The notes: a model not told the origin generated them from the sequence alone. DNA of 33,125 nucleotides from Gammaproteobacteria bacterium (GCA_021325195.1 JAJPHQ010000113.1:1-33125); one strand, 5' to 3'. Positions 1 to 9,612 are shown, counted from the first letter of the stretch. Translations and numbers: made by a program.

Positions 1-813
1 GAGAACATCATCCAGAAGCTGCTGCAGAAGTGCGACTACGACGTCGAGAAGGCGCAGACCGGCATCGTCTACATCGACGAGATCGACAAGATCTCGCGCA
101 AGAGCGAGAACCCGTCGATCACCCGCGACGTGTCGGGCGAGGGCGTGCAGCAGGCGCTGCTCAAGCTGATCGAGGGCACCATCGCCTCGGTGCCCCCGCA
201 GGGCGGGCGCAAGCATCCGCAGCAGGAATTCCTGCAGGTCGATACCCGCAACATCCTGTTCATCTGCGGCGGCGCGTTCTCGGGCCTGGACAAGGTGATC
301 CAGCAGCGTTCGGAAAGCACCGGGATCGGCTTCTCCGCCGAGATCCGCAGCAAGGAACGCAAGCAGAATGTCGGCAAGCTGCTCGCCAATGTCGAGCCCG
401 AGGACCTGGTGAAATACGGCCTGATTCCGGAATTCGTCGGCCGCCTGCCGGTGGTCGCGACGCTGGACGAACTGGACGAGGAGGCATTGGTCAGGATCCT
501 GACCGAGCCCAAGAACGCGATCACCAAGCAGTTCAAGAAACTGTTCGACATGGAGAGCGTGGAGATCGAGTTCCGCCCCGATGCGCTGACCGCGATCGCC
601 AAGCGCGCGCTCAAGCGCAAGACCGGCGCGCGCGGGCTGCGCACCATCCTCGAGCAGGTGCTGCTGGACACCATGTACGAACTGCCCTCGCTGGAGCACG
701 TCAGCAAGGTGGTCGTGGACGAAGCCGTCATCAACGGGCAGGCCGAGCCCTACCTGATCTATCGCGGCAACCTGCAGCAGCCGCGTGCCGCGGCCGAGGG
801 TGATGCGGCGTAA
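1..813 (+). CDS. clpX: ClpX, ATP-dependent Clp protease unfoldase subunit (5' end missing)
   Basis: ClpX is the AAA+ unfoldase that recognises tagged substrates and threads them into ClpP in the cytoplasm. The window opens inside the gene, so only the last 270 codons are present; the zinc-binding N-terminal domain and Walker A lie upstream. In the fragment, Walker B (IDEIDK) is at residues 25-30, the RKH pore loop at 70-72, the IGF loop that docks on ClpP at 109-111, and the sensor-2 arginine in GARGLR at about 211. These motifs, with lon directly downstream, separate it from HslU and other AAA+ proteins. The frame stays open from base 1 to the TAA at 811-813. clpP is expected just upstream, outside the window. 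Confidence 0.97.
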   Translation, partial: ENIIQKLLQKCDYDVEKAQTGIVYIDEIDKISRKSENPSITRDVSGEGVQQALLKLIEGTIASVPPQGGRKHPQQEFLQVDTRNILFICGGAFSGLDKVIQQRSESTGIGFSAEIRSKERKQNVGKLLANVEPEDLVKYGLIPEFVGRLPVVATLDELDEEALVRILTEPKNAITKQFKKLFDMESVEIEFRPDALTAIAKRALKRKTGARGLRTILEQVLLDTMYELPSLEHVSKVVVDEAVINGQAEPYLIYRGNLQQPRAAAEGDAA

Positions 814-936
814 TCGCACGCTCCCTGCCGGCATGCGTTCGCCGCGCAGATCCTGAAATCGCCTGCACCTCGCCGCTCGCCACCGTGCAAGCGCGGCTGA
901 GGCCGTCCGTGGCCGGCGCTTGTGTGATCACCGACG

Positions 937-965
937 CTTGATCCCGGCGTCCTGCGCCTCCATTC
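937..965 (+). promoter_or_regulatory. Candidate sigma-32 (heat-shock) promoter of lon
   Basis: CTTGAT at 937-942 resembles the sigma-32 -35 core CTTGAA, and CTCCATTC at 958-965 matches six of eight positions of CCCCATNT (N counted as a match). The 15-base spacer is within the usual range for this sigma factor. Transcription would begin near 972, about 47 bases before the lon ATG. lon is a classical heat-shock gene, which makes the match more believable. This is a pattern match by eye. Confidence 0.5.
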
Positions 966-1018
966 TGTGGCCATCGCCCGGACGCGGGCCGTTCCGTTTT
1001 CCCGATTCCCGGAAGTCC

Positions 1019-3541
1019 ATGCCAAACGACGCTCCTGAAACCGTGATCGCCACGATCGAACTGCCCGTGCTGCCGCTGCGCGACGTGGTGGTGTACCCGC
1101 ACATGGTGATCCCGCTGTTCGTCGGCCGCGAGAAGTCGATGAAGGCGCTGGAAGCGGCGATGGAAGGCGATCGCCGGGTGCTGCTGGTCGCGCAGAAGGC
1201 GCCCGAGACCGACGATCCCGCCGAGGCCGACCTCAATGCGGTGGGGACCGTGGGCAGCATCCTGCAACTGGTGAAGCTGCCCGACGGCACGGTCAAGGTG
1301 CTGGTGGAGGGGCAGTCACGCGCGCAGCTGCAGCGCTGTTTCGAATCCGGCGGCATGCTGCGTGCGCAGGCGTCCGCGCTGGAACCGGTGTTCGACCGGC
1401 CCTCTCCGGAACTCGAAACCGCAGCGCGGATGCTGGTGGGCCTGTTCGAACAACTGGTGCGCCAGAGTCGCAAGCTGCCCCCTGAAGTGCTGTCCAGCCT
1501 GTCCGGTATCGACGACCTGTCGCGTCTGGCCGACAGCGTTGCCGCACACCTGTCGGTGCGCTTGTCGGACAAGCAGAAGGTGCTGGAAACCGCGGCAATC
1601 GGCGCGCGCACCGAGTTGCTGATCGGACTGGTGGAGAGCGAACTCGACCTGCAGCAGGTCGAGAAGCGCATCCGCGGCCGGATCAAGTCGCAGATGGAGA
1701 AGAGCCAGCGCGAGTACTACCTCAACGAACAGATGAAGGCGATCCAGAAGGAACTGGGCGATCTCGAGGAGGGCGGCAACGACATCGACGAGCTGGCCAG
1801 GAAGATCGACAAGGCCGGCATGCCGAAAGCCGTGCTGGCCAAGGCCAAGGCCGAGTTCAACAAGCTGAAGCAGATGCCGCCGATGTCGGCGGAAGCCACG
1901 GTGGTGCGCAACTACCTCGACTGGCTGACCGGCGTGCCGTGGAAGAAACGCAGCAAGATCAGGCAGGACCTGCGCGTCGCCCAGCAGGTGCTGGACGAGG
2001 ACCACTACGGGCTCGAGAAGGTCAAGGAACGCATCCTCGAGTACCTTGCCGTGCAGCAGCGCGTCAACAAGATCAAGGGCCCGATCCTTTGTCTGGTCGG
2101 GCCGCCCGGCGTCGGCAAGACCTCGCTGGGACGCTCGATTGCGCGCGCCACCAACCGCCAATTCGTGCGCCAGAGCCTGGGCGGCGTGCGCGACGAAGCC
2201 GAAATCCGCGGCCACCGCCGCACCTACATCGGTTCGCTGCCGGGCCGGATCATCCAGAACATGTCCAAGGTGGGCACCAAGAATCCCGTGTTCATGCTGG
2301 ACGAGATCGACAAGATGGCGATGGATTTCCGCGGCGATCCGTCGGCGGCGCTGCTGGAGGTGCTGGATCCCGAACAGAACCACGCTTTCAACGATCACTA
2401 TCTCGAGGTCGATTTCGACCTTTCGGAGGTGATGTGGATCGCCACCGCCAACTCCATGAACATCCCGGCACCGCTGCTGGACCGGATGGAGGTGATCCGT
2501 ATCCCCGGTTACACCGAGGACGAGAAGGTCGCGATCGCGCAGAAATACCTGCTGCCCAAGCAGGTCAAGGCGGCCGGCCTGAAGCCCGAGGAATTGAGCG
2601 TGTCGGAGGCCTCGCTGCGCGACATCATCCGCTACTACACGCGCGAATCCGGTGTGCGCAACCTGGAACGCGAACTCGCGAAGATCTGCCGCAAGGTGGT
2701 CAAGGAGCTCACGCTGGCCGAGACCGGCAAAACGGAGAAGCCGGCGAAGAAGGCCGAGGCGGGTGAATCCGCCGCGGCCCAGCGCAGGACGGCGGCGCGC
2801 AAGAAAGGCGCTGTCAGGGTCGATACCCGCAACCTCGATCATTACTTGGGCGTGCGCCGTTTCGACTTCGGCCGCAAGGAGCAGCAGAACGAAATCGGCC
2901 TGGTGACCGGCCTGGCCTGGACCTCGGTCGGCGGCGACCTGCTCAGCATCGAGGCCACGGTGGTGCCGGGCAAGGGCAAGCTGATCCTGACCGGACAACT
3001 GGGCGACGTGATGAAGGAATCGATCCAGGCCGCGCAATCGGTAGTGCGTGCGCGCAGCGACAAGCTGGGCATCGATGCCGATTTCCACGACAAGTTCGAC
3101 ATCCACGTGCACGTGCCCGAAGGCGCCACGCCCAAGGACGGACCCAGCGCGGGCATCGCGATGTGCACGGCGCTGGTCTCGGCGCTGACCAGGATTCCCG
3201 TGCGTTCCGAGATCGCGATGACCGGCGAGATCACCTTGCGCGGACGGGTGCTGCCGATCGGCGGCCTGAAGGAGAAGCTGCTGGCCGCGCACCGCGGCGG
3301 CATCACCACGGTGATCATTCCGGAAGAGAACCAGAAGGACCTCGCCGACATTCCGAAGAACATCACCGGCGCACTGACCATCCATCCGGTGCGCTGGATC
3401 GATCAGGTGCTGGACCTCGCGCTGGAACATCCGCTGACGCCGGTGCCCGCGCACGAACCGGCCCGGCCCGAAGCTGCGACACCGGTGCCCGAAGCGATAC
3501 GCGAGTCCGGCGATGGCGGTGCGACACCGCGCACGCATTGA
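1019..3541 (+). CDS. lon: Lon, ATP-dependent serine protease La
   Basis: Lon degrades misfolded and short-lived regulatory proteins in the cytoplasm as a homohexamer. The 840-residue product has the LAN substrate-binding domain from about residue 18, Walker A GPPGVGKT at 361-368, Walker B with D428 and E429, and the Ser-Lys dyad S710 (in DGPSAG) and K753 (in GGLKEK), with the same 43-residue spacing as E. coli S679/K722. The ATG at 1019 was chosen over an open extension to 920 because the family N-terminus begins here; a weak GGAAG lies just before it. A Lys/Ala-rich insert (about 569-601) separates the AAA+ module from the protease domain, and the tail is rich in Pro and Ala. It follows clpX after 205 bases and has its own candidate heat-shock promoter. 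Confidence 0.97.
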   Translation: MPNDAPETVIATIELPVLPLRDVVVYPHMVIPLFVGREKSMKALEAAMEGDRRVLLVAQKAPETDDPAEADLNAVGTVGSILQLVKLPDGTVKVLVEGQSRAQLQRCFESGGMLRAQASALEPVFDRPSPELETAARMLVGLFEQLVRQSRKLPPEVLSSLSGIDDLSRLADSVAAHLSVRLSDKQKVLETAAIGARTELLIGLVESELDLQQVEKRIRGRIKSQMEKSQREYYLNEQMKAIQKELGDLEEGGNDIDELARKIDKAGMPKAVLAKAKAEFNKLKQMPPMSAEATVVRNYLDWLTGVPWKKRSKIRQDLRVAQQVLDEDHYGLEKVKERILEYLAVQQRVNKIKGPILCLVGPPGVGKTSLGRSIARATNRQFVRQSLGGVRDEAEIRGHRRTYIGSLPGRIIQNMSKVGTKNPVFMLDEIDKMAMDFRGDPSAALLEVLDPEQNHAFNDHYLEVDFDLSEVMWIATANSMNIPAPLLDRMEVIRIPGYTEDEKVAIAQKYLLPKQVKAAGLKPEELSVSEASLRDIIRYYTRESGVRNLERELAKICRKVVKELTLAETGKTEKPAKKAEAGESAAAQRRTAARKKGAVRVDTRNLDHYLGVRRFDFGRKEQQNEIGLVTGLAWTSVGGDLLSIEATVVPGKGKLILTGQLGDVMKESIQAAQSVVRARSDKLGIDADFHDKFDIHVHVPEGATPKDGPSAGIAMCTALVSALTRIPVRSEIAMTGEITLRGRVLPIGGLKEKLLAAHRGGITTVIIPEENQKDLADIPKNITGALTIHPVRWIDQVLDLALEHPLTPVPAHEPARPEAATPVPEAIRESGDGGATPRTH

Positions 3542-3551
3542 CGCAGAAATC

Positions 3552-3577
3552 CGCGCGCATACGAAGCGTTGCGCGCG
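3552..3577 (+). terminator. Strong hairpin just after lon
   Basis: CGCGCGCA (3552-3559) and TGCGCGCG (3570-3577) are perfect complements. Inside them ACG (3561-3563) can pair with CGT (3567-3569) across a one-base bulge, giving about 11 base pairs starting 10 bases after the lon stop. No T-run follows, so it may be a 3'-end stabilising or Rho-assisted structure and not a simple intrinsic terminator. Apart from this and the hupB promoter, I see nothing else in the 357-base lon-hupB gap (3542-3898). Confidence 0.4.
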
Positions 3578-3720
3578 ACACGTGAGAACGCATTCAGCAG
3601 CCGGCACCTGCCGCGCGAAGCGAGACACGACCGACACTTGCCTTTTGGCACGTTCCGTGTACGCGGATCGAGGCGCGCCGGTTGCAGCATCCGATCGCTG
3701 AAATCCAAGCCCCGCCTTTA

Positions 3721-3749
3721 TTGCGCGCCTTCCGGGCCGCTGGTATAAA
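3721..3749 (+). promoter_or_regulatory. Candidate sigma-70 promoter of hupB
   Basis: TTGCGC at 3721-3726 and TATAAA at 3744-3749 are separated by exactly 17 bases. This is one of the best housekeeping promoter matches in a very GC-rich window. Transcription would begin about 140-145 bases before the hupB ATG, leaving a long leader. A separate strong promoter suits an abundant nucleoid protein. The call rests on sequence matching only. Confidence 0.6.
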
Positions 3750-3898
3750 GACTTCGCCGTGTGTTGCCGGCTTTGCGTACAGCGGCATCGGCACGGGAAG
3801 TGCGACACATCCGGGCGGGCGTCTATCCGGTCAGAACGGGATGTGCCGCGCCCACCGAACATTCCGCGGGCTGCTCGACATCCAATGAGGGAGTCTCC

Positions 3899-4171
3899 AT
3901 GAACAAAGCTGAGTTGATCAACGCGATTTCCGATCATGCCAACCTTTCCCAGGCCGATGCAGGACGTGCGCTCGATGCCGTCACCGATCAGATCAAGCGT
4001 GCGCTGAAGAAGGGCGACGACGTGTCGCTGGTTGGCTTCGGCACCTTCGTCGTGCGCAAGCGCGCGGCGCGCACCGGGCGCAATCCGCGCACGGGAGCCA
4101 CCATCAAGATCAAGGCGTCCAAGGTCCCCGCTTTCAAGGCAGGCAAGGCGCTCAAGGACGCGTTGAACTGA
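3899..4171 (+). CDS. hupB: HU, histone-like DNA-binding protein
   Basis: HU is a small basic dimer that bends and compacts nucleoid DNA. The product is 90 residues, the normal family length. The helical dimerisation body occupies residues 1-45, the GFGTF signature is at 46-50, and the beta arm carries R61-N62-P63, where Pro63 is the residue that intercalates into the DNA minor groove. The ATG at 3899 is preceded by GAGGGAG at good spacing; an upstream in-frame extension to 3761 is rejected. It lies between a candidate promoter and a strong intrinsic terminator, so it is probably a single-gene unit. I choose hupB because of its position after lon; HU-alpha and HU-beta are hard to tell apart from sequence alone. 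Confidence 0.96.
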   Translation: MNKAELINAISDHANLSQADAGRALDAVTDQIKRALKKGDDVSLVGFGTFVVRKRAARTGRNPRTGATIKIKASKVPAFKAGKALKDALN

Positions 4172-4233
4172 GCAGCACGCTTTTCCGTTGCCGGGAGAGA
4201 CGCTCCCGCGATGATTCCGGCAACTCCTCCACC

Positions 4234-4268
4234 GCGGCCGATGCCTGCAGCATCGGCCGCTTCATTTT
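4234..4268 (+). terminator. Intrinsic terminator of hupB
   Basis: An 11-base perfect stem pairs 4234-4244 (GCGGCCGATGC) with 4250-4260 (GCATCGGCCGC) around a five-base loop. It is followed by TTCATTTT at 4261-4268. It starts 62 bases after the hupB stop. The stem is long, perfect and followed by a T-rich tract, the clearest Rho-independent terminator in the window. Confidence 0.8.
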
Positions 4269-4422
4269 GCAAGCGCGTGAAGCTGTTTCGGATGGGCGTT
4301 ATCCTGCACGTGCCGGCGGCTGCCGGCTTGGCGGGAAATGCCGCAGGCCGTTGGCGGGCGGGCGGCGGCAGGGCCTGTTCCGGACTCGGTCCGGGAATGC
4401 CCCGTCCCGCGCATGCAGACCG

Positions 4423-4497
4423 GGGTGCTTAGCTCAGCGGTAGAGCGTCGCCCTTACAAGGCGAATGTCGCAGGTTCGATCCCTGCAGCACCCACCA
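4423..4497 (+). tRNA. tRNA-Val (anticodon UAC)
   Basis: A complete cloverleaf can be drawn. The acceptor stem GGGTGCT (4423-4429) pairs with AGCACCC (4487-4493). The D arm is GCTC/GAGC, the anticodon stem TCGCC/GGCGA, and the T arm GCAGG/CCTGC with a TTCGATC loop. The anticodon TAC is at 4455-4457, which reads valine GUA and, by wobble, GUG. The variable loop has five bases. CCA (4495-4497) is encoded in the gene. The tRNA stands alone between the hupB terminator and ppiD. Confidence 0.97.
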
Positions 4498-4626
4498 TGA
4501 CGGTGCGCTCGTCCGCGATCGCCGTTGCTGGCCGAATCAAGTCGTATTCCGTTCGCCTCCGCGCGACTTCCGGAAGCGGCCTTGCGCGGCTTCGCTTCCC
4601 GCTGAGGCCCGGTTCCGCGCCTCCCC

Positions 4627-4639
4627 CCTTCCGGGAAGG
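4627..4639. repeat. Small CCTTC/GAAGG hairpin, possibly an interspersed repeat
   Basis: CCTTC (4627-4631) and GAAGG (4635-4639) flank a CGG loop, inside a C-rich then G-rich stretch between the tRNA and ppiD. Short palindromes of this kind are often dispersed in xanthomonad genomes, but no second copy is evident in this window, so repeat status is a guess. Confidence 0.2.
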
Positions 4640-4688
4640 TCGGGACGGGGATGAGGTTTGCGTCCGGCGTCGATGTTCCCGCTTGCCC

Positions 4689-4694
4689 TATAAT
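4689..4694 (+). promoter_or_regulatory. Consensus -10 element (TATAAT) before ppiD
   Basis: A perfect TATAAT lies 29 bases before the ppiD ATG, which implies a leader of roughly 22 bases. No good -35 hexamer is present at the expected distance (the sequence there is GC-rich), so an activator may help, or the match may be chance. AT-only hexamers are uncommon in this background. Confidence 0.5.
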
Positions 4695-4723
4695 TGTTCG
4701 CTTGTCCCGGTGGCGGTTCTTCC

Positions 4724-6637
4724 ATGCTGCAGAAACTCCGCAACGTGTTCGAGGGCTGGGTGGCGAAGGTGATCTTCGCCCTGCTGGTGTTCGTGTTCTC
4801 GTTTTTCGGCATCGAAGGTTACTTTGTCGCCCGCAACGACACCTGGGTCGCCAAGGTCGGCGGCCACGAAGTGTCGCAGCAGGATTTCAGCAACGCGCTC
4901 AACAATTACCGGCAGCAGCAGATGAACACGCCGGGCAATACCATGGATCCCTCGGACTTCGAGAAACCCGAAGTCAAGCGCAAGGTGCTGGACCAGCTGG
5001 TGAACCGGCAGTTGCTGCTGAACGCCAACGACAAGCTGGGCATCAAGGTGCCCGATTCCGCCGTTCGCGCGCAGATCGCGCAGGTGCCGCAGTTCCAGGT
5101 GGACGGCAAGTTCAGTCCCGAAGCGTACCTCGCGATGCTCTCGGCTTCGGGTCTGACCCCGGAGCAGTATCAGGAACAGGTGCGTTCCGATCTGGAAGTC
5201 CGGCAGTTGCCCGGGGCGGTGATGACGACGGCCTTCGCGACACCCGCGGAGGTGGATGATTACCTGCGCCTGCTGACCCAGCAGCGCGACTTCCGCTATC
5301 TGGAACTGCCGCCGCCGGCGCCGCAGGACACCACTGTCACCGATGCGGAAATCGCCGCCTACTACAAGTCGCATCTCTCGCAGTTCATGAGCCCGGAACA
5401 GGTGTCGGTGAACTACATCGACCTCAACGCGGCCGACATGAAGCCGGCCACGCCCATCGACGACGCGACCCTCAAGGCGCGATACGAGAAGGAGAAGTCG
5501 CGCTTCGTCAGTCCCGAGCAAAGGCTGGTGTCGCACATCCTGATCAAGCTGCCGCCCGATCCGACCCCCGCGCAAAAACAGGCGGCGCTCGACAAGGCGC
5601 GGCATGTTTATCAACTGGCCACGGCGCCCGGCGCGGACTTCGCCAGGCTGGCCGAGCAGTATTCCGACGACCTGGGTTCCAGGCGCCAGGGCGGCGATCT
5701 GGGCTGGATCGAGAAGGGCGTCACCGACAAGGCGTTCGAAGCCGCGCTGTTCTCGATGAAGAAGGGCGAGATCTCGCAGCCGGTGCTGACGCCCGAGGGC
5801 TATCACATCATCGACCTGCGCGACATCCGTCCCGGCCAGGTCAAGTCGTTCGCCGAGGTGCGCGACCAGCTTCTGCAGGAGGCCCAGCAGGACGCGCGCG
5901 AAGCGGAATACCGCGACGTCGGCAGCAAGCTCACCGACCTGATCTATCAGGATCCCACGTCGCTGAAGCCGGCGGCGCAGAAACTGGGCCTGACCATCCA
6001 GACTTCACCGCTGTTCACCCGTGACGGAACGCCCAGCGGCGTCGCCGCCAACAAGGCCGTGGTCAAGGCGGCGTTCTCCGACACCGTGCTGGTACAGGGC
6101 AATACGTCCGATCCGATCGATCTCGGCAACGATCACATGGTGGTGATCCACATCAACAAGCACCTGCCGGCGGCGCCCAAGCCGCTGGCCGAGGTCAGCA
6201 ACACGATCCGCCAGGACATCCTCAACGAGCGCGCGGAAGCGCTGGCCAGGCAGCGCGCCGATGCGCTGTTCGCCAAACTGGAAAAAGGTGCGACCCTGGA
6301 TGCGCTGGCCGGCGAGACGGGACAGAAGGTCGAGCAGGCCACCGCTGCCCAGCGCAGCACGCCGGGCATCGATCCTGAACTGCTGGCCGCGGTGTTCCGG
6401 ATGCCGCATCCCGGCAAGGGCGCGGTCAGCCGCGCATTGGTCCCGCTGGCGGACGGGCATTACGCGCTGGTGGAACTGAGCGCGGTCAGGCCGGGCGATC
6501 TTTCCAAGGTGCCGGTGCAGGAGCGCGAATTCCTGCGCGCGCAGATCGGGCAGGTGCTGGGTGCGGAGGAAATGCAGGGCCTGCTCGAGGCATTCAGGAA
6601 GAGCGCCAAGATCCAGCTCGCGCCGCAGCGGTTGTAA
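4724..6637 (+). CDS. ppiD: PpiD-like inner-membrane-anchored periplasmic chaperone (SurA_N plus PpiC domains)
   Basis: PpiD sits at the periplasmic exit of the Sec translocon and helps newly exported proteins fold. The product is 637 residues, close to E. coli PpiD. A short cytoplasmic start is followed by one transmembrane helix at about residues 11-33. The periplasmic part contains a SurA_N-like chaperone domain (about 35-190) and one parvulin domain at about 266-370, recognisable from the SHILIK start and the GGDLGW motif. The ATG at 4724 gives the usual MLQKLRN-type start; a TTG 30 bases upstream would add residues ahead of it. The parvulin domain of the E. coli protein has little isomerase activity, so a catalytic role here should not be assumed. 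It converges with fabI, 99 bases away. Confidence 0.93.
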   Translation: MLQKLRNVFEGWVAKVIFALLVFVFSFFGIEGYFVARNDTWVAKVGGHEVSQQDFSNALNNYRQQQMNTPGNTMDPSDFEKPEVKRKVLDQLVNRQLLLNANDKLGIKVPDSAVRAQIAQVPQFQVDGKFSPEAYLAMLSASGLTPEQYQEQVRSDLEVRQLPGAVMTTAFATPAEVDDYLRLLTQQRDFRYLELPPPAPQDTTVTDAEIAAYYKSHLSQFMSPEQVSVNYIDLNAADMKPATPIDDATLKARYEKEKSRFVSPEQRLVSHILIKLPPDPTPAQKQAALDKARHVYQLATAPGADFARLAEQYSDDLGSRRQGGDLGWIEKGVTDKAFEAALFSMKKGEISQPVLTPEGYHIIDLRDIRPGQVKSFAEVRDQLLQEAQQDAREAEYRDVGSKLTDLIYQDPTSLKPAAQKLGLTIQTSPLFTRDGTPSGVAANKAVVKAAFSDTVLVQGNTSDPIDLGNDHMVVIHINKHLPAAPKPLAEVSNTIRQDILNERAEALARQRADALFAKLEKGATLDALAGETGQKVEQATAAQRSTPGIDPELLAAVFRMPHPGKGAVSRALVPLADGHYALVELSAVRPGDLSKVPVQEREFLRAQIGQVLGAEEMQGLLEAFRKSAKIQLAPQRL

Positions 6638-6698
6638 GCCCGGCGGCGAAGAGGCGAAGAGCGCTCCCGGCTTTACGGCCGCTTCGCGCCAACGAGGT

Positions 6699-6733
6699 CC
6701 GGCAAACCCGGTTTTCCCCTTGCGGCTTGCCGG
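6699..6733. terminator. Weak inverted repeat between convergent ppiD and fabI
   Basis: CCGGCAA (6699-6705) and TTGCCGG (6727-6733) form a seven-base stem around 21 bases, in the gap where ppiD and fabI converge. It could act on either strand, but the loop is long and neither side has a clear T-run. Confidence 0.25.
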
Positions 6734-6736
6734 CAC

Positions 6737-7525
6737 CTACACCTCAAGCCCCGCCATGCCGAGGATGTTGTAGCCGGCATCCACGTAGGTCACCTCGCCG
6801 GTGATGCCCGAAGCGAGGTCGGAACACAGGAAGGCAGCGACGTTGCCGACCTCGTCGATGGTGACGCTGCGCCTGAGTGGTGCGACGTGTTCGACGTGCT
6901 CCAGCATCTTGCGGAAACCGGCGATGCCGGCCGCCGCCAGCGTCTTGATCGGTCCGGCCGAGATCGCGTTGACGCGCGTGCCCTCGGGGCCCAGGTTGTA
7001 GGCGAGATAGCGCACGTTCGCTTCCAGGCTGGCCTTGGCCAGCCCCATCACGTTGTACGAGGCCAGGGCGCGTTCGGCGCCCAGATAGGTCAGGGTGATG
7101 ATCGCGCCGTTGCGTCCCTTCATCAGCGGACGTGCCGCTTTCGCCAGCGCTGCCAGGCTGTAGCTGGAGATATCGTGCGCGATCGTGAAGTTCTCGCGGG
7201 TCAGCCCGTCCAGGAACCCGCCAGCCAGTGCCTCGCGTGGCGCGAAACCGATCGAATGCACCAGGATATCCAGCCCGTCCCAGTGCTTGCCGAGACTTTC
7301 GAACAGCGATTCGATGTCGCTGTCGCGGCTGACGTCGCAGGGCAGCACGATGTTCGAGCCGAACGCCTCGGCCGCCTCGTCCACCCGGTTGCGCAGTTTT
7401 TCCTCTACGTAGGTGAAGGCGAGTTCAGCGCCCTCGCGGTGCATCGCGCTGGCGATGCCCCACGCGATCGAGCGGTTGCTGAGGATGCCGGTGATCAGTG
7501 CGCGCTTGCCTGCAAGAAAACCCAT
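6737..7525 (-). CDS. fabI: FabI, NADH-dependent enoyl-ACP reductase
   Basis: FabI catalyses the last reduction of each fatty-acid elongation cycle and is the target of triclosan and isoniazid-type inhibitors. The product is 262 residues, the E. coli length. It starts with the cofactor segment [19 protein letters not shown], typical of FabI and absent from the FabK and FabV isozymes. The active-site residues are Tyr147, Tyr157 and Lys164 (Y-x6-K within SYNVMGLAK). The ATG at 7525 has GGAG eight bases upstream; an in-frame ATG at 7540 would add five residues and is less likely. It lies 70 bases downstream of the transglycosylase gene on the same strand and may be co-transcribed with gloB and that gene. 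Confidence 0.96.
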   Translation of the reverse strand: MGFLAGKRALITGILSNRSIAWGIASAMHREGAELAFTYVEEKLRNRVDEAAEAFGSNIVLPCDVSRDSDIESLFESLGKHWDGLDILVHSIGFAPREALAGGFLDGLTRENFTIAHDISSYSLAALAKAARPLMKGRNGAIITLTYLGAERALASYNVMGLAKASLEANVRYLAYNLGPEGTRVNAISAGPIKTLAAAGIAGFRKMLEHVEHVAPLRRSVTIDEVGNVAAFLCSDLASGITGEVTYVDAGYNILGMAGLEV

Positions 7526-7595
7526 GCCGCGTTTCTCCATGAGGGTGCTCGCCGCCGACGGCGGACGCGCCATTGTAAGCGAGGCGCGGCGGAAC

Positions 7596-8774
7596 TCAGT
7601 TCGGCGAGTCCAGGCGCAGCATCTGGCCGGGTTGCAGGGCATCGCCGTCCAGGTCGTTCCAGGCCCGCAGCTGGTCCACGCCGATGTGGAAACGCGAAGC
7701 GATCGACCACAGGGTTTCGCCTCGCGTCACGCGGTGATGGTGCGAGGTGTACCGCGGCGGGCCTTCGCTGTGCGCCGGGCGGCCGGCTTCGGCCACCACG
7801 GGCGCCGGGCCGGTCGCGAGCGCGGCCGCCAGCGCGCGCGCGCCTTCGGCCGGAAGCAGCAGCGTGCGCGGGCTGTTTGCCGGCACGGTGCGTCCGAGAT
7901 AACCCGGATTGAGCGCGCGCAGGTGCGCCAACGGCACCCCGGCCATCCGGGCCGCATCCGCCAGCGCGATGCCGGCCGGCACCTCGGCGGTGGCGAGGTA
8001 ATCGTCCGCGTCGGCGGCCGGCAATGCCACGTTGAACCGTTCGGGTTGCCGGATGATGCACGCCAGCGCCAGCAGCTTGGCGAGGTGATTGCGGGTGGTG
8101 GCGCTGACCGGCAGCTTCGGAATCGGCGCGCGGGTGGCGTCCGAATGGTCGGGCAGCATCCGGGCGATCGCGTAGGGCCCCGCGTTGTAGGCCATGTCGG
8201 CCAGTCGCCAGTCACCGAATTCCCTGCCCAGTGATTGCAGCATCGCGGCGGCGGCGGCGGTCGAGGCCACGGGATCGAGGCGCCCGTCGTAGCTGCGGCT
8301 GACCACCAGTCCGTGCAGGCGCGCGGTGTGCGGCATCAACTGCCACATGCCGGCCGGATCGCCGCGGCGGCCGGGCTCACCGGGACGGAATTCGCTTTCG
8401 ACCATCGGCAGCAGCGAGAACTCGGCCGGTACGCCCGCGCGCTGCAACTCGCCATCGACGTACATCAGCAGCGGCAGCATCTGCTGCAACTGTTGCTCGA
8501 AACGTTCGGGATTGCGGGTGTAGAGCCTCGCCTTGTCGCGGATCAGGGCCGAATCGGCGCAGTCGTCCAGCGCGAACCGCGCGATCATCCCGGTCCACGG
8601 CGGGTTGACCGCCTCGGCTTTGGGCAGCGGTGCCAGCGTCGGCGCGGGCGGGGAGGGATGCGCGATCACCAGCACCGGCGGAGCAGGGTGGCGGGGTTGC
8701 GTCGCGCAAGCGGCGAGCAGTGCGCACGCGCCAAGGGTCAACGTGAAGCGTGGCCCGAGGCGGCGCGCGCTCAT
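7596..8774 (-). CDS. MltD-like lytic murein transglycosylase lipoprotein with LysM
   Basis: This enzyme class cleaves the MurNAc-GlcNAc bond of peptidoglycan, releasing 1,6-anhydro ends. The 392-residue product begins with a lipoprotein signal: a hydrophobic run, then LLAAC with the lipidated Cys at residue 23. An SLT domain spans about 100-260. Its catalytic Glu126 is in VESEF, with the [10 protein letters not shown] and YNAGPYA motifs downstream. One clear LysM domain (about 345-390) should bind glycan; a degenerate segment lies between. The ATG at 8774 overlaps the gloB stop by four bases (ATGA), so the two are translationally coupled. The domain order fits MltD, but MltD usually has two clear LysM modules, so I leave the symbol blank. 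Confidence 0.88.
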   Translation of the reverse strand: MSARRLGPRFTLTLGACALLAACATQPRHPAPPVLVIAHPSPPAPTLAPLPKAEAVNPPWTGMIARFALDDCADSALIRDKARLYTRNPERFEQQLQQMLPLLMYVDGELQRAGVPAEFSLLPMVESEFRPGEPGRRGDPAGMWQLMPHTARLHGLVVSRSYDGRLDPVASTAAAAAMLQSLGREFGDWRLADMAYNAGPYAIARMLPDHSDATRAPIPKLPVSATTRNHLAKLLALACIIRQPERFNVALPAADADDYLATAEVPAGIALADAARMAGVPLAHLRALNPGYLGRTVPANSPRTLLLPAEGARALAAALATGPAPVVAEAGRPAHSEGPPRYTSHHHRVTRGETLWSIASRFHIGVDQLRAWNDLDGDALQPGQMLRLDSPN

Positions 8775-9541
8775 CCCGGGAAGTGGTCCTTGGCGAGGCG
8801 CAGCGCGGCGAAACGCGCCACGCGGTCGGCACCCTCCGCCGCGCCCGGGATGCGTGCGGCGGCAATCGCGTCCACGCGCAGGAAGGGGTTGGCGGCGCGT
8901 TCGCCGTCGATCAGCGAAGGCAGCGTCGGCAGCCCGGACCGGCGCAGCGCCCGCGCGGTTTCCTCGCGCGTCCTGAGCACGGCATTGTCGGGCTCCACCG
9001 TGAGCGCAAACGCCGCGTTGGCCAGCGTGTATTCGTGGCCGCAGCAGACTTGGGTGTTGCCCGGCAACGCCGCGAGGCGGTCCAGCGAGGCCAGCATCTG
9101 CGCCGGTGTGCCTTCGAACAGACGCCCGCAGCCGAGACTGAACAAGGTGTCGCCGCAGAACAGCAGCCCCTCGCCGTGATAGGCGATGTGCGTCCGGGTG
9201 TGGCCGGGGACCTCGATCACCTCGAACTGCGCGGAGGGTGCGGCGAGGGCGATCCGGTCGCCCTCGCCGACCCGGCGCGTGACAAGGCCGATCCGCTCGT
9301 CGTGCGGCGCAAATACCACCGCCTCCGGGAACCGTGCAAGCAGGCCGGCGGTGCCGCCGATGTGATCGGGGTGATGATGGGTCAACAGGATCGCCGTGAG
9401 CCGGCATCCCGATTGGGCGAGCGCCGACAGCACCGGACGCGCCTCGCCGGGATCGACGACCAGCGCACAGCCGGATGCGGCATCGGCCAGCATCCAGATG
9501 TAGTTGTCGCGCAGGGCCGGCAGGGCGCGTAGCTGCGGCAT
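8771..9541 (-). CDS. gloB: GloB, hydroxyacylglutathione hydrolase (glyoxalase II)
   Basis: Glyoxalase II hydrolyses S-D-lactoylglutathione to D-lactate and glutathione, completing methylglyoxal detoxification in the cytoplasm. The 256-residue product is a metallo-beta-lactamase-fold enzyme. The dinuclear metal motif THHHPDH is at residues 54-60, with further ligands H114 (PGHTRTH), D131 (CGDTLF) and H169 (CGHEYT). The C-terminal glutathione-binding HAGH-type domain is present (about 170-256). The ATG at 9541 gives the MPQLRALPAL start usual for the family; an upstream in-frame extension to 9583 is not supported. It is the first gene of a leftward group with the transglycosylase and fabI, and is divergent from the methyltransferase. 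Confidence 0.95.
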   Translation of the reverse strand: MPQLRALPALRDNYIWMLADAASGCALVVDPGEARPVLSALAQSGCRLTAILLTHHHPDHIGGTAGLLARFPEAVVFAPHDERIGLVTRRVGEGDRIALAAPSAQFEVIEVPGHTRTHIAYHGEGLLFCGDTLFSLGCGRLFEGTPAQMLASLDRLAALPGNTQVCCGHEYTLANAAFALTVEPDNAVLRTREETARALRRSGLPTLPSLIDGERAANPFLRVDAIAAARIPGAAEGADRVARFAALRLAKDHFPG

Positions 9542-9597
9542 GGTCCGTCCACGGCAAAACGCGGACCTTACCAGCCGGCACACCCATGATCGTTAGT

Positions 9598-9612
9598 CCG
9601 TCGTTAAGACGG
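9598..9612. promoter_or_regulatory. Short perfect dyad in the gloB/methyltransferase divergent gap
   Basis: CCGTC (9598-9602) and GACGG (9608-9612) surround GTTAA. It lies in the 220-base gap between divergent genes and is immediately followed by a TTGACG (9618-9623). It could be an operator or chance; I see no matching -10 at proper spacing. Confidence 0.2.

Noticed and set aside
920-1018. N-terminal extension of Lon to 920
   Set aside because: The extra residues do not resemble Lon, and they cover the promoter-like sequence; the ATG at 1019 fits the family.
1316-3937. Long open frame (873 codons) opposite lon
   Set aside because: It mirrors a certain gene, is rich in His, Arg, Gln and Leu typical of GC-rich antisense frames, and shows no domain.
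4498-4723. A second tRNA (such as tRNA-Asp) after tRNA-Val
   Set aside because: I found no acceptor stem, T-loop or CCA pattern in this gap.
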